From the NCBI GenBank assembly GCA_029891385.1, contig CM057233.1, positions 37,803,540 to 37,867,539 of the forward strand: a stretch of 64,000 nucleotides of DNA, given 5' to 3'. The position numbers were made by a program, and so were the translations under genes. Position 1 is the first letter of the stretch. The number at the start of each line of letters is the position of its first letter. Under the pieces are notes generated by a model. That model had not been told where the DNA came from, did no database searches, and saw only the letters and a list, made by a program, of their open reading frames with translations. Source of the stretch: Erythroxylum novogranatense. Lineage: Eukaryota > Streptophyta > Magnoliopsida > Malpighiales > Erythroxylaceae. Below are positions 12,100 through 25,008 of the stretch, one piece after another.

Positions 12100-14883
12100 T
12101 GTAACATCCCACCCCCAACAGGAAGGGTAACATAGTAAATTTGGCATAGGATGAGATTGATTGGGATGAATTAGGACTGTTCATGCATAATAGGATTGGT
12201 ACACAGTATCATTTGTGCACATGAAATTACTGTACATGCATACATGACATTCCCGGTTTTTGTGCCTAAGGCAATTTTATTGTGATTAACGTAGCTATTG
12301 GGTTTGAAAAATTATTCTGAGTGCGTCATTGAGTGTTTTATATTTTAAGGGAGTTTTAGAAATTTTTCTGGAATTTTCCGGAGAAAATTCCTAGACCAGA
12401 AAAAAATCGCCAAGTGGCGAACCGATTGATTTTCTACTGTTATTTGGCACTAAACTATTAATTATTTTGGTGGGACCCAAAAGTGGACCCTTAAAATTTG
12501 TTGGAACCGAAATTGGCTTGAATTGCTTGGTAATTGTTGTATTTTTTTCAAAAATTAGAATGATGGTTTGACTTTTCCTCACTTCTCCTCCAATTGCCAA
12601 GTGTCCTAAAGAGTTTTAATGTTTTTGTCTTGTTCCTAGCCATGATATCGGCAACTTCATTGATAAAAAGAATGAAAAAGATCAAATTCTTGTTTATTTC
12701 TTCACTACATTCGAAACTCTCCCTTCATCTTTTTCATTGGGTTTTTCCTTTGGCTTTAGCTAAATCACCCTTCTCCTACCTTAGTGCTTCCCTTTCATGC
12801 TTGAAAGCTTAAGCCCTCTATCTTCTTTCCATAATCACCATGCATGAGGATTAAATAGAGGAAGTAAAATAGTTGGAGAATTGAAGAGTTGGAAGCTTTG
12901 ATTAGGTAAGTGTATGGTTTAAGCTTTACTTATGTATTTCATGAATGAATTAGTAGTTAGTTGCTTTTATTGGAAGTTATTGTTCATTATATATGATGTA
13001 TGATGCATGAAGGTCATGAAACCTATGGATTGAATTGTTGGGTATGTTTGTGTAAGACATAAATAAGTTAAGATGATTAGTGTGTGAATTGTGATTTTTG
13101 AAGTGATTTGAGTAAGGTTAGAAGATTAATACTTAAAAGAAAATGATTGAATATGATGCTGAAATTTTATAGGTTATGTTGAGGTGAAGTGTTTGATGAA
13201 ATTTTGGTTGAATAGGAAGGTAAATTGAGTGCTAAATGAAGTAGAATTGACATTGGAAAGAAAGGAATTGAATTGAGAATCAAAGCTGGAAATTGTCATT
13301 TGTACATGGTTTAGTGTTTTTGCTATAACGAATTGAGTGGTTGTGCAAATGAGGTGCGGTTTGTGCCAAATAAAACTTTGGTTTGTTGGCTACATTTTTG
13401 TGTGAAATAGGTATTGTCTAATTTTAGCCTTAAGGGGTTGAAATTTGGCTTGGAAAGTTACTGCTGGGACTTATGTGAACAGTATCCGGATTGTTGACCT
13501 AGGAGTTTTGATGATTTTTTCAAATTAATTGAGAAGGAATTAGGGAAAATGGTCTAAATGAAAGTTGAAGCTTATCAAGTTATCTTTCCATTCCCAATGA
13601 TTTTGCAATTTTTAGATATGTATATTGGGAGATATGCATTGATGACTATTGGCTGGTAAAATGCATTTTAGTGAAACCTAGCTGAAATGTCAGTTTTGTG
13701 AGCATTCTGATTGGAAGCAATTTTATCAATTTTTTTGAATTGAATTGGCTTGAGTGACCTTCTGAAGAGTTGTAGAGGAAACATTGATCTTGAAAATGGT
13801 ATATAGCATGTGAGTTTTGGAGATCATATTTGGAAGTTATGAGTTTTCAAACACTGAATCTGCATTAGGTGATTAACTGCCCTGATCAGCAGAAACTTGT
13901 TTGGCAGTTTTGAATTGGTTAGATATGGAATTGGCTCTTAAGCTCTTCATTAAATTTGAAGTATGTGGTTTTATCTTTCCAATGATATAAGGTAGTGATT
14001 TTTTTGACTTGTGTACAGGGAGTTATGCTTGAAAGAACATTACTGTTTAGATTGGGTGATTTCTGGGGCAGCATCATTGATTGAATTATTTGACCTAGTT
14101 AACAATTGAATTTGATTTTGGTTTGTTCATGAAAGTTGTAGAAAACATTGTGATATTTCTGAGAATATTTATTGTGTAATTTCTGACTGAAGAGAATGGA
14201 AGTTACTGAATTTACCAAGTACTGTTCTGTTTTGATAGGTTTTGAATGGGCAAAAGTTTCAATTGAATTTTTGACACCCTTAGGGGTAAATTTGATTTTT
14301 ATGGTCTTCATGAAACTTGTAAAGGGTTTCATGATCTTTCCAACAAGGTATGGTTTGTAATTTTCTGAATTGTGTATTAAGAGATATGCTAGTTAGAATG
14401 TCAGACAAGAAAAAGGGAAAAAAGAGAAGGAAATAAGGGCTTATATATATATATATATATGAATTGTTTTAATTGCTTTTTGTGTTCTTTTAGGAATAAC
14501 TTTTCCGTCCGACATCCGATTGACCTGATTCTTGAGGCATCGGATTCATGAAATATTTAAGATTGAGAATTTTTGGACGGAAAATTGACGGGTGTCTGAG
14601 AAATAGGTATTTCATCACTGTTTTATTTAATTGGGGACCTATAGAGGTCCAAATTGAGCGTCGTCAGCGCCATTGGATTTCTAATTTTTAAACGGATTTT
14701 TCTGATGGAAAAAAATGAGATTAGGGCCGGGAATTCATGAACATGCATTATACACCTACATGTGCATCGTTAACGAATTCAGATTGGATAATTAGTGATC
14801 GTTTTCTTCTCTAATTCTTATAGAGACTCAATTGGAGCGTCGTTCGATCGACGTAGCAGAGACTTCCCGGCATTAGCTCAGAA
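12100..14883 (+). mobile_element. LTR C1, left part (TGTAAC...TACA family), interrupted by element A
   Basis: It starts TGTAACATCCC at 12100, the same start as LTR C2 at 29315. It is non-coding. A ladder of about five degenerate ~181-bp units covers 13500-14400, followed by a (TA)n tract at 14442-14460 and the block CCGTCCGACATCCGATTGAC near 14505. The LTR breaks at 14883 inside a segment that continues at 24685: left side GACTTCCCGG...CAGAA, right side CGGAAG...AGGTGAGTAACCTAGTTGG. The uninterrupted counterpart is at 30925-30975 in C2. No gag or pol belongs to it. Confidence 0.8.
14442..14460. repeat. (TA)n microsatellite inside LTR C1
   Basis: About nine TA units. It occupies the place, just 5' of the CGTCCGACATCCGATTGA block, where related LTRs carry GC-rich palindromic minisatellites. 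Confidence 0.9.
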
Positions 14884-17800
14884 TGTTGGGATCCGATCCG
14901 GGAATCGGATGCCAACCGGAAAACGAAGCATAGAAAACGGAATGCGGAAACAAAGTACAAAGCGGAGGCGAAAATAGCGGAGTGAATCGAATAAGTACGA
15001 ATCAAAAGCGCTTGCAAAACAAAGTACGAATACCAAAGCAAAATACAAATCGGATTTATCAAATCAATCGAATAAAAAAACGAATGTATTGAAATGAAAC
15101 ACATTCCGACATCCCGGAGAAGCACAAAGTATAGATAACTTATCGCGTTGGATTACCTCGACTAACCATCCGAAATTCGGTATTTTTTTCTTTCTTTCTT
15201 ATTCCTTGTCTTTTCATGCTTAATCACTTTATTTCATTACATACAAAATCATCATATGCTTGGATACTCATACAAATCCCAAATCGCACTCAAATCATAA
15301 TAAACTTCTTAACATTAATACCAATATCATAAATCCATCTTTCATACATCTAAATTTTATTTTTCTTCTTTTTCAATTTATTTTCTAACGAAAATTCGGC
15401 AAAGATAATTATTGCATTTATCCTATCCCAAAAATTTTTGCAAGGAAAAACACACTTCTAATATCACAAAATCCAGAATCATCGGACTCTCCCGTCCGGA
15501 ATCCAAACACCAGCAAACAAACACAATCTTAGTTCTAAACACTTCAATCAAATTCCCATATCAATTAACAATATATTTTTCCAAAATCATACACAATTTC
15601 ATATACAATTTTCAAAATCATTTACAATCACAGATTTCAAAATTCGTACATCGACCTCTTCATTCTTTTACATCAACCTAATATATACAATTTCATACAA
15701 ACTTCATAAATCATATACATACATGGCAATTCGCCATATTCAATCTTAATACCAAAATCTCAATTTGCACAAAAATACAAATGCGGCAAAATCGAACTTG
15801 ACGCTCTTTCATCCGATCTCCCGCATTTAAACCTGGAGATGGCGATGAAAGGGGGGTGAGCTCGGAAGCTCGTGGATAATATATTTATAAATTGAAACAT
15901 AAGTGAAAATTATCTTTTCAAATTTTTCAAACATTTCCCATTCGGAAATTTATCCAAAAACCCATTTTCAAGCTTTCCAAAACATTCATAAAGTTTTGAA
16001 ATTCATGATTGAAAATTCACTTTCTCATTCTCAAATTCTCAAACTTTTACCAATCATGCATGACTTTAAACATGAATGCATCACATAGCACATAAACAAA
16101 ATCAAAAACCACATAACATAACAGAATGGTTTGATGTTGGACCCCACACCCCACCCGTAGGTGTTTGCAGGTTATACTGCGGCGTGTTTGCGGGTTATAC
16201 CGCGGCATCCAACACAAATCACAATAACACATTAAATGGTTTGGTTTGGTCCATAACAGGACGTACTGCACATTTCCGCATAGCGGTCATGTGCAACCGT
16301 GAAGGGAGTCCGTGATCGGAACTCCATTGCCTCTTGCAGGCAAAAAGCGAAGGCTTAAAGCGGTAGAGACAAAGTAATCGACTCACAAGGACCGGACCAA
16401 ACCCACATAACACATAAGCGGCGGAAATTCAGATTGCTCAAGGCACTTTTCAAAATCTTGATTTTCACATTTTCAAATCATATCATCATATTGTGTCATA
16501 AATGACACAAGCACGTATCCACATGAATTCACATAACAAATCTAATGCAATTCACATCATCACTTAAATCACATATTTATCAAATTCATCACAATATATG
16601 CACTAATTCTTTAAATCATTTAAATCATAAATCAAATAATTTGAAAACCATGAATTTCATAAATCTTGCATTTCTAAAACTCATTTTAACCCTTTGAAAT
16701 CATAATATCAAACATTTACAACCTTTTTCAACCCATTTTATCAACAATAATTTATCAAAATCAAATTTTGCTTTCTTTAATTTTCAAAATCACATTCTTA
16801 GCTTACAATTCAATAAATAAATATACTACCCACCTCATATCCATGCTAACAACTTGCTTTGTGCCTCAATTGCTCCCAAGCCTCCTTCTTTCTTCCACAT
16901 TAAAATTTCCTAATCCAAATTAATCCAAATTCAACTTCATAAATGTCATAATTCATCAATTTAAACTTAGAAAACACTAATTCCACATAAAATCAAGCCA
17001 TCTAAATCATGAATTTCCAAAATCCTTCAAAATCTCCAAATTCCAAAATGCACATAAACCAATCCACTCAAATTCAATATCATATTTAACTTAATTACTC
17101 AAATTGAGCTTAGAAAACATCAATTCCTCACATATTCAAGCTATTTCAATCTTCAATTTTGAAAATTCCCAATTTTCAAAATTGGCCTAAACCAATTTAC
17201 ACAAATTTCATATCATAACTCACAATTTCCTCAAAATTGATTTCATATTTCACCAATTCATACTAGTATTGATGATTCTACACCATTAATTCACAAAATC
17301 TCCAAATTTCAAATTAAACCTAAACCCCCAATTTACAATTTTTCAAATTAAACTTCACCTAAAGCATAAACATCAAAATTAATTTAGAATATCTCAAATT
17401 CATCACTAATCCAAGCTATCTAAAGCATCAATTTCAAAAACCCCTAATTTCAAAATTTGACATAATCCTAATCACTCAATTAACCAAAATTAAATCTCAC
17501 TTAAGGCATAATCATCACAATTGACTTCATAAATCACATACCCATATCATTTTCCATGATTCTAAACCAGAGTTTAAGAAAAAACTCAAAGATTGAAATT
17601 TCTCTTACCTCTTTCTCTCTAGAGATTTTCGAAATTCCTAAGCTCCAATGGTAACTTCATCTTCTTTCTTCCCTTTCCCCTTGAAATCCATGCAAAACTC
17701 ATGGAAAAAAACCAACCTTTACGTACCTTTCATCACCTTCCTCCATAACCGATTCTTCATTCTCTTCTTCTCTCCCTCTTCAATTCTTTCTCTTCTCTTT

Positions 17801-19511
17801 TTCTTCTATTTTTCTTTCTTATTTTTTTCTTCTTATTTCATGAATTCCAGCCCTCCAAACGACAGCACAAGATGTGTTTCTGCCATGTCACTAAAAATGA
17901 GGGGTAAAAGACCAAAATGCCCCTCACTTATTTGCCTATTTCCAAAATTGCCCCTACAGGAACTTGAAAAACTGACTACTTGCGTCCTGTTTTCAAGCAT
18001 CTAAACGAAATAATTTGGACAAACTTTCTTCTTGAAAATTGTTCCTCTAGATCATACAAATCCAACGCCACTGACCACGCTCAATTCGGATCAGAAACGA
18101 AGAAGTTATAGCCAAAATACTATCGGACCTTCACAAAATCCGAGACTGAACATTACGTGAATTTAATTCCAGAAATTAACAATCTTAGGGATGAAATTAA
18201 ATTTCGATCCCTTCACAAGAGTTGTAGCCCTATATCTTAATTTTATTTCCCCTTAAGAATCAACTCAATCGGAGTTGTACAGCTCCCGAAAATCGCAAAA
18301 TACCGAACCATGTTCAGAAAATTATCCAACTTATAACCTATAACCAAATCTCTTACTTTGGTTCAATCAATCTCTTTCCATTTAATCTCCTAAAAATCAT
18401 AATTCTTCATTAAAATGAAATTAATCGTCTTAGGAATCAAACGCTTCAAGAATCGAATCAATCGGATGTCGGACAAAGGAATTATAAGCAAAAGATTACG
18501 AAAGGGATCGGATAAAGAAACAAAGTAACGGAACGTCAAAACTGAACTTTTCCAAAATCATATCTCTCGATTCAGAACTTGGAATTTGACAAATTTAGTG
18601 TCAATAGAAAGATCAAAGGAAGCTCTACAACTTCCCTGAAGAACTCAAAATCAAATTAGGTCTTGAAAGAGGTTGAAAACTCAATCAAAGATTCTGTCCA
18701 AAATAGCTTTTCATAAACGACTTCCAATTTTTAATCGCTCATAACTCCTAGCTCCGATATCGAAAAATTGCAAACTTTATACCAATGGAAAGATAAAAAC
18801 ATCATCTAAAACTTTCATGAAGACCACTTACTCTAATTCAAACTAATTCCATACGACGAGTGGCCTCGAAGCATAGAACACACAAATCTATTCTTAATAG
18901 CATTTTCAAAACAAAGCATATCTTCAGAAATTCATATCTCTCATTCCCGACATCGAAAAATAGCAAACTTTATGTCAAAAAAAAAAAACTCTCAACAGAG
19001 GCTACAATTTTCATGTTGATCATTTTTTCGAATTTTGTCTAAATCAAAAAGTCAACTTTTTCTTCAAAAAGTCAAACTTCAAGCGAACTTTGACTAATCA
19101 TAACTCTCACTCCCGATATCGAAAAATATCAAACTTTATGGCTATAGAAAGCTCTTGACATAAACTACAAGTTTTCAGAAGATCATTTTCTCAAATTCTC
19201 CCAAAATCAAAAAGTCAACTCTCAAGTCAAACATTTTATCTCCAAAAGTCAAACTTTCTAAATTCTTCAAATTTTCACACTTTTTCTTTTTAATTCTTGC
19301 TATTTCACTTCATTTCAATCAACTCATCCACTTTCTTCTCATAATCCATATAAGTTCACTCAAATATCAAAGTCCTCAAAATTAAACAATTCTTTTCTCA
19401 TAATTTTTTTTTCATCAAATTTCCTTAAATTCATAATTTTCTCACCAATTTCTTTCTCAATTAAATTCATTTTAATATTTCTAATTTTTATCAAAAGTTC
19501 AGGGTCCAACA
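14884..19511 (-). repeat. Element A 3' LTR
   Basis: Matches 20141-24684 over nearly the whole length with scattered substitutions and small indels. The outer ~300 bp (14884-15190, the U5 end) differs strongly from the other LTR and is longer. It holds a hairpin array with closing stem GGTTTGGTCC (16243-16252) / GGACCAAACC (16394-16403), a splice-donor-like AGGTAAGAG on the minus strand near 17610, and the ~181-bp ladder at 18560-19230. Confidence 0.9.
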
Positions 19512-20140
19512 TTTCTCCCCTCTTAAAAGAATTTCGTCAAATTAAATTCATACGTAGTAAATCATCAAGTAACACATTCTCTTAGCTGATTTCTTTCCAA
19601 AAGATCATAGTCACTTTTCTTATCTAATTTCCTCATCATACACATTCTTAACTTATTTCTTATATCAAGTACACCACATTCACTATTATATCACTTCACT
19701 ATATCCACAATTCAATATGCCTTACATATATAGATATAAACTCAAGTTGTCTCATCTTTCAAGTATCCATTAATTGCATCTTACATATGCATATTCGAAA
19801 ATAATTCATCCAAATTTAATTTGTCAAATATTTCATGACATACCTTCATATCAGTTAATCCTATCCTTAAAATATTTCTTAATTCGACTCACACATGTAT
19901 AACTAAAATCAATTCTTCCCATTTCATCATGAAATTCTCCTCTCAATTGCCCTTAACACTTTCTTCTAATCAATCATCACTCATCACCTTAATCAAACAA
20001 TCCACTAGGTTCTTCACATCATGCATGACATACCATTTCCATCTTTATCACTCTCTCACTAATGCAATCCTATTCATTAAAACTCTGAACAAACACTTCC
20101 GCCCAAGTATGATCATAATACTGGGCTCTGATACCATAAA
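19512..20140 (-). other. Element A internal region, non-coding
   Basis: 629 bp between polypurine tract and primer site. No frame resembles gag or pol. Just downstream of the primer site (minus strand) GCCCAGT and TTGGGC can pair around ATTATGATCATAC, a stem-loop also present in element B. It could serve in packaging or priming, which is inference. Confidence 0.8.
20125..20136 (-). other. Element A primer binding site (initiator-Met tRNA)
   Basis: The complement reads TGGTATCAGAGC, the common plant LTR-element primer site for initiator-Met tRNA. It starts 4 bp inside the 5' LTR boundary at 20141. Confidence 0.85.
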
Positions 20141-23100
20141 TGTTGGAACCCGATCTGGGAACCGGATCCCAACCGGAAAACGGAGCACGGAAAACGGAAT
20201 TCGGAATCGAATGCGAATCGAATCAAATACAAAGCGAACGAATTAATCAACCTGAACAAACATCGACATTCGTTGCAAACATGAAGCATAGGAAACTAAT
20301 TGCGTTGGAAACCCTAAGACGTACCATTCCGAAATCCGGTATAATTTTTTTTTCTTTCTTATTCCTTGTCTTTTCATGCTTAATCACTTTATTTCATTAC
20401 ATACAAAATCATCATATGCTTGGATACTCATACAAATCCCAAATCGCACTCAAATCATAATAAACTTCTTAACATTAATACCAATCTCATAAATCCATCT
20501 TTCATACATCTAAATTTTAATTTTCTTCTTTTCTAATTTATTTTCTAACGAAAATTCTAAGAAGATAACTACGCATTTATCCTATCCCAAAAATTTCTGC
20601 AAGGAAAAACACACTTCTAATATCACAAAATCCAGAATCATCGGACTCTCCCGTCCGGAATCCAAATACCAGCAAACAAGCGCAATCTTAGTTCTAAACA
20701 CTTGAATCAAATTCCCATATCAATTAACAATATATTTTTCCAAAATCATACACAATTTCATATACAATTTCTAAAATCATTTACAATCACAGAATTCAAA
20801 ATCCGTACATCGACCTCTTCATTCTTTTACATCAACCTAATATATACAATTTCATACAAACTTCGTAAATCATATACATACATGGCAATTCTCCATATTC
20901 AATCTTAATACCAAAATCTCAATTTGCACAAAAATACAAATGCGGCAAAATTGAACTTGACGCTCTTTCATCCGATCTCCTGCACGAAACCTGGAGATGA
21001 GGATGAAAGGGGGATGAGCTCGGAAGCTCGTGGATAATATATTTATAAATTGAAACATAAGTGAAAATTATCTTTTCAAAATTTTCAAACATTTCCCATT
21101 CGGAAATTTATCTAAAAACCCATTTTCAAACTTTCCAAAACATTCATAAACAGTTTTCGAAATTCATGATTGAATATTCACTTTCTCATTTCTCAAATTC
21201 TCAAACTTTTTACCAATCATGCATAGCTTTAAACATGAATGCATCACATAGCACATAAACAAAATCAAAAACCACATAACATAACAGAATGGTTTGATGT
21301 TGGACCCCACACCCCACCCGTAAGTGTTTGCAGGTTATACTGTGGCGTGTGTTTGCGGGTTATACCGCGGCATCCAACACAAATCACAATAACACATTAA
21401 ATAGTTTGGTTTGGTCGATAACAGGACCTACTACACATTTCCGCATAGCGGTCATGTGCAGCCGTGAAGGGAGTCCGTGATCGGAACTCCATTGCCTCTT
21501 GCAGGCAGCCGAGCGAAGGCTTAAAACAGGTAGAGATAGTGCACTGACTCACAAGGGACCTGACCAAACCCACATAACACATAAGCGAAAACGGAAATTC
21601 AGATTGCCCGAAGGCACTTTTCAAAAATCTTGATTTTTCACATTTTTCAAATCATATCATCATATTGTGTCATAAATGACACAAGCACGTATCAACATGA
21701 ATTCACATAACAAATCTAATGCAATTCACATCATCACTTAAATCACATATTTATCAAATTCATCACAATATATGCACTAATTCTTTAAATCATTTAAATC
21801 ATAAATCAAATAATTTGAAAACCATGAATTTCATAAATCTTGCATTTTCTAAAACTCATTTTAACCCTTTGAAATCATAATATCAAACATTTACAACCTT
21901 TTTCAACCCATTTTATCAACAATAATTTATCAAAATCAAATTTTGCTTTCTTTAATTTTCAAAATCACATTCTTAGCTTACAATTCAATAAATAAATATA
22001 TTACCCACCTCATATCCATGCTAACAACTTGCTTTGTGCCTCAATTGCTCCCAAGCCTCCTTCTTTCTTCCACAGTAAAATTTCCTAAACCAAATTAATC
22101 CAAATTCAACTTCATAAATGTCATAATTCATCAATTTAAACTTAGAAAACACTAATTCCACATAAAATCAAGCTATCTAAATCATGAATTTCCAAAATCT
22201 TTCAAAATCTCCAAATTCCAAAATGCACCTAAACCAATCCACTCAAATTCAATATCATATTTAACTTAATTACTCAAATTGAGCTTAGAAAACATCAATT
22301 CCTCACATATTCAAGCTATTTCAATCTCCAATTTTGAAAATCCCCAACTTTCAAAATTGGCCTAAACCAATTTGCACAAATTCCATATCATAAATCACAA
22401 TTTCCTCAAAATTGATTTCATATTTCACCAATTCATACTAGTATTGATGATTCTACACCATTAATTCACAAAATCCCCAAATTTCAAATTAAGCCTAAAC
22501 CCCCAATTTACAACTTTTCAAATTAAACTTCACCTAAAGCATAAACATCAAAATTAATTTAGAATATCTCAAATTCATCACTAATCCAAGCTATCTAAAG
22601 TATCAATTTCAAAAACCCCCAATTTCAAAATTTGACATAATCCTAATCACTCAATTAACCAAAATTAAATCTCACTTAAGGCATAATCATCACAATTGAC
22701 TTCATAAATCACATACACATATCATTTTCCATGATTCTAAACCAAAGTTTAAGAAAAAACTCAAAGATTGAAATTTTTCTTACCTCTTTCTCTCTCTAGA
22801 TTTTCGAAATTCCTAAGCTCCAATGGTAACTTCTTCTTCTTTCTTCCCTTTCCCCTTGAAATCCATGCAAAACTCATGGAAAAAAAACAACCTTTACGTA
22901 CCTTTCATCACCTTCCTCCATAACCTATTCTTCATTCGCTTCTTCTCTCCCTCTTCGATTCTTTCTCTTATCTTTTTCTTCTATTTTTCTTTCTTATTTT
23001 TTTCTTCTTATTTCATGAATTCCAGCCCTCCAGACGACAACACAAGATGTGTTTCTGCCATGTCACTAAAAATGAGGGGTAAAAGACCAAAATGCCCCTC

Positions 23101-24684
23101 ACTTATTTGCCTATTTCCAAAATTGCCCCTGCAGGAACTTGAAAAACTGACTACTTGCGTCCTGTTTTCAAGCATGTAAACAAAATAATTTGGACAAACT
23201 TTCTTCTTGAAAATTGTTCCTCTAGATCATACAAATCCAACGCCACTGACCACGCTCAATTCGGATCAGAAACGAAGAAGTTATAGCCAAAATACTATCG
23301 GACCTTCACAAAATCCGAGACTGAACATTACGTGAATTTAATTCCAGAAATTAACAATCTTAGGGATGAAATTAAATTTCGATCCCTTCACAAGAGTTGT
23401 AGCCCTATATCTTAATTTTATTTCCCCTTAAGAATCAACTCAATCGGAGTTGTACAGCTCCCGATAATCTCAAAATACCGAACCATGTTCAGAAAATTAT
23501 CCAACTTATAACCTATAACCAAATCTCTTACTTTGGTTCAATCAATCTCTTTCCATTTAATCTCCTAAAAATCGCAATTCTTCTTTAAAATGAAATTAAT
23601 CTTCTTAGGAATCCAACGCTTTGAGAATCGAATCAATCGGATGTCGGACGAAGGAATTATAAGCAAAAGATTACGAAAGGGATCGGATAAAGAAACAAAG
23701 TAACGGAACGTCAAAACTGAACTTTTCCAAAATCATATCTCTCGATCCTGAACTCGGAATTTGACAAATTTAGTGTCAATAGAAAGATCAAAGGAAACTC
23801 TACAACTTCCCTGAAGAACTCAAAATCAAATTAGGTCTCGAAAGAGGTTGAAAACTCAATCAAAGATTCTGTCCAAAACAGCTTTTCCTAAACGACTTCC
23901 AATTTTTAATCGCTCATAACTCCTAGCCCCGATATCGAAAAATTGCAAACTTTATACCAATGGAAAGATAAAAACATCACCTAAAACTTTCATGAAGACC
24001 ATTTACTCTAATTCAAACTAATTCCATACGACGAGTAGCCTCGAAGCATAGAACACACAAATCTATTCTTAATAGCATTTTTAAAACAAAGCATATCTTC
24101 AGAAATTCATATCTCTCAATCCCGACATCGAAAAATAGCAAACTTTATGTCCAAAAAAAAGCTCTCGACAAAGGCTACAATTTTCATGTTGATCATTTCC
24201 TCGAATTTTGCCTAAATCAAAAAGTCAACTTTTTTTCAAAAAGTCAAACTTCAAGCGAACTTTGACTGATCATAACTCTCACTCCCGATATCGAGAAATA
24301 TCAAACTTTATAGCTACAGAAAGCTCTTGACATAAGCTACAAGTTTTCAGAAGATCATTTTCTCAAATTTTCTCAAAATCAAAAAGTCAACTCTCAAGTC
24401 AAACATTTTATCTCCAAAAGTCAAACTTTCTAAATTTTTCAAATTTTCACACTTTTTCTTTTTAATTCTTGCTATTTCACTTCATTTCAATCAACTCATT
24501 CACTTTCTTCTCATAATCCATATAAGTTCACTGAAATATCAAAGTCCTCAAAATTAAACAATTCTTTTCTCATAAATTTTTTTTTCATCAAATTTCCTTA
24601 AATTCATAATTTTCTCACCAATTTCTTTCTCAGTTAAATTCATTTTAATATTTCTAATTTTCATCAAAAGTTCGGGGTCCAACA
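20141..24684 (-). repeat. Element A 5' LTR
   Basis: Near-identical to 14884-19511 apart from the U5 end. On the minus strand the order is: start TGTTGGACCCCGAAC at 24684; ~181-bp ladder with anchors near 24319, 24157, 23963 and 23782; CGTCCGACATCCGATTGATT near 23650; splice-donor-like AGGTAAGAA near 22785; hairpin array 21408-21570; and the CTCACCC hairpin near 21010. Open frames such as 22823-23179 on the opposite strand are antisense and low-complexity, and I do not regard them as genes. Confidence 0.9.
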
Positions 24685-25008
24685 CGGAAGTGATAGGTGA
24701 GTAACCTAGTTGGTTTCTCAATTTATGTGTGTGTTTAATATTATGCATTGATGCCATGTGGAGTTAAGGAAGGATCTGTGTATTTGATTTTGATTGATTT
24801 CGGACCAGGGGTGTCCGAAATGTTGGAAATGTGATATGGAAGTGCTAATGTGTGTAAATGACTGTGAATGCATCAATGCAATAAATTGAAAATGTATATG
24901 ATTGAAATACCGGACCGAAAGTCCAAAGAAATGGCAAATAGCATTTACATGTAAATGGAAATTGGAAGATGTACATTGCATGCATAAAAGTATGATCAGA
25001 TAAATGCA

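Larger units (their letters stand above)
14884..24684 (-). mobile_element. Element A: complete non-autonomous LTR retrotransposon (LARD-like), nested in C1
   Basis: Minus-strand element of 9801 bp: 5' LTR 20141-24684 (4544 bp), internal region 19512-20140 (629 bp), 3' LTR 14884-19511 (4628 bp). LTR termini on the minus strand are TGTTGGAC...CCAACA. The primer site next to the 5' LTR (complement of 20125-20136) reads TGGTATCAGAGC, the initiator-Met tRNA type. The polypurine tract (complement of 19512-19529) reads CTTTTAAGAGGGGAGAAA. Flanking pentamers are CAGAA (14879-14883) and CGGAA (24685-24689), a target duplication differing by one CpG-to-CpA transition. There is no gag, protease, integrase or reverse transcriptase, so proteins must come from another element. 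Very long LTRs around a tiny internal region resemble LARD-type derivatives. Confidence 0.9.

Noticed and set aside
17648..18004. 118-codon frame repeated at 22823-23179
   Set aside because: Antisense to both LTRs of element A, Phe/Ser-rich from AT-rich pyrimidine sequence. Conserved only because the LTRs are copies.
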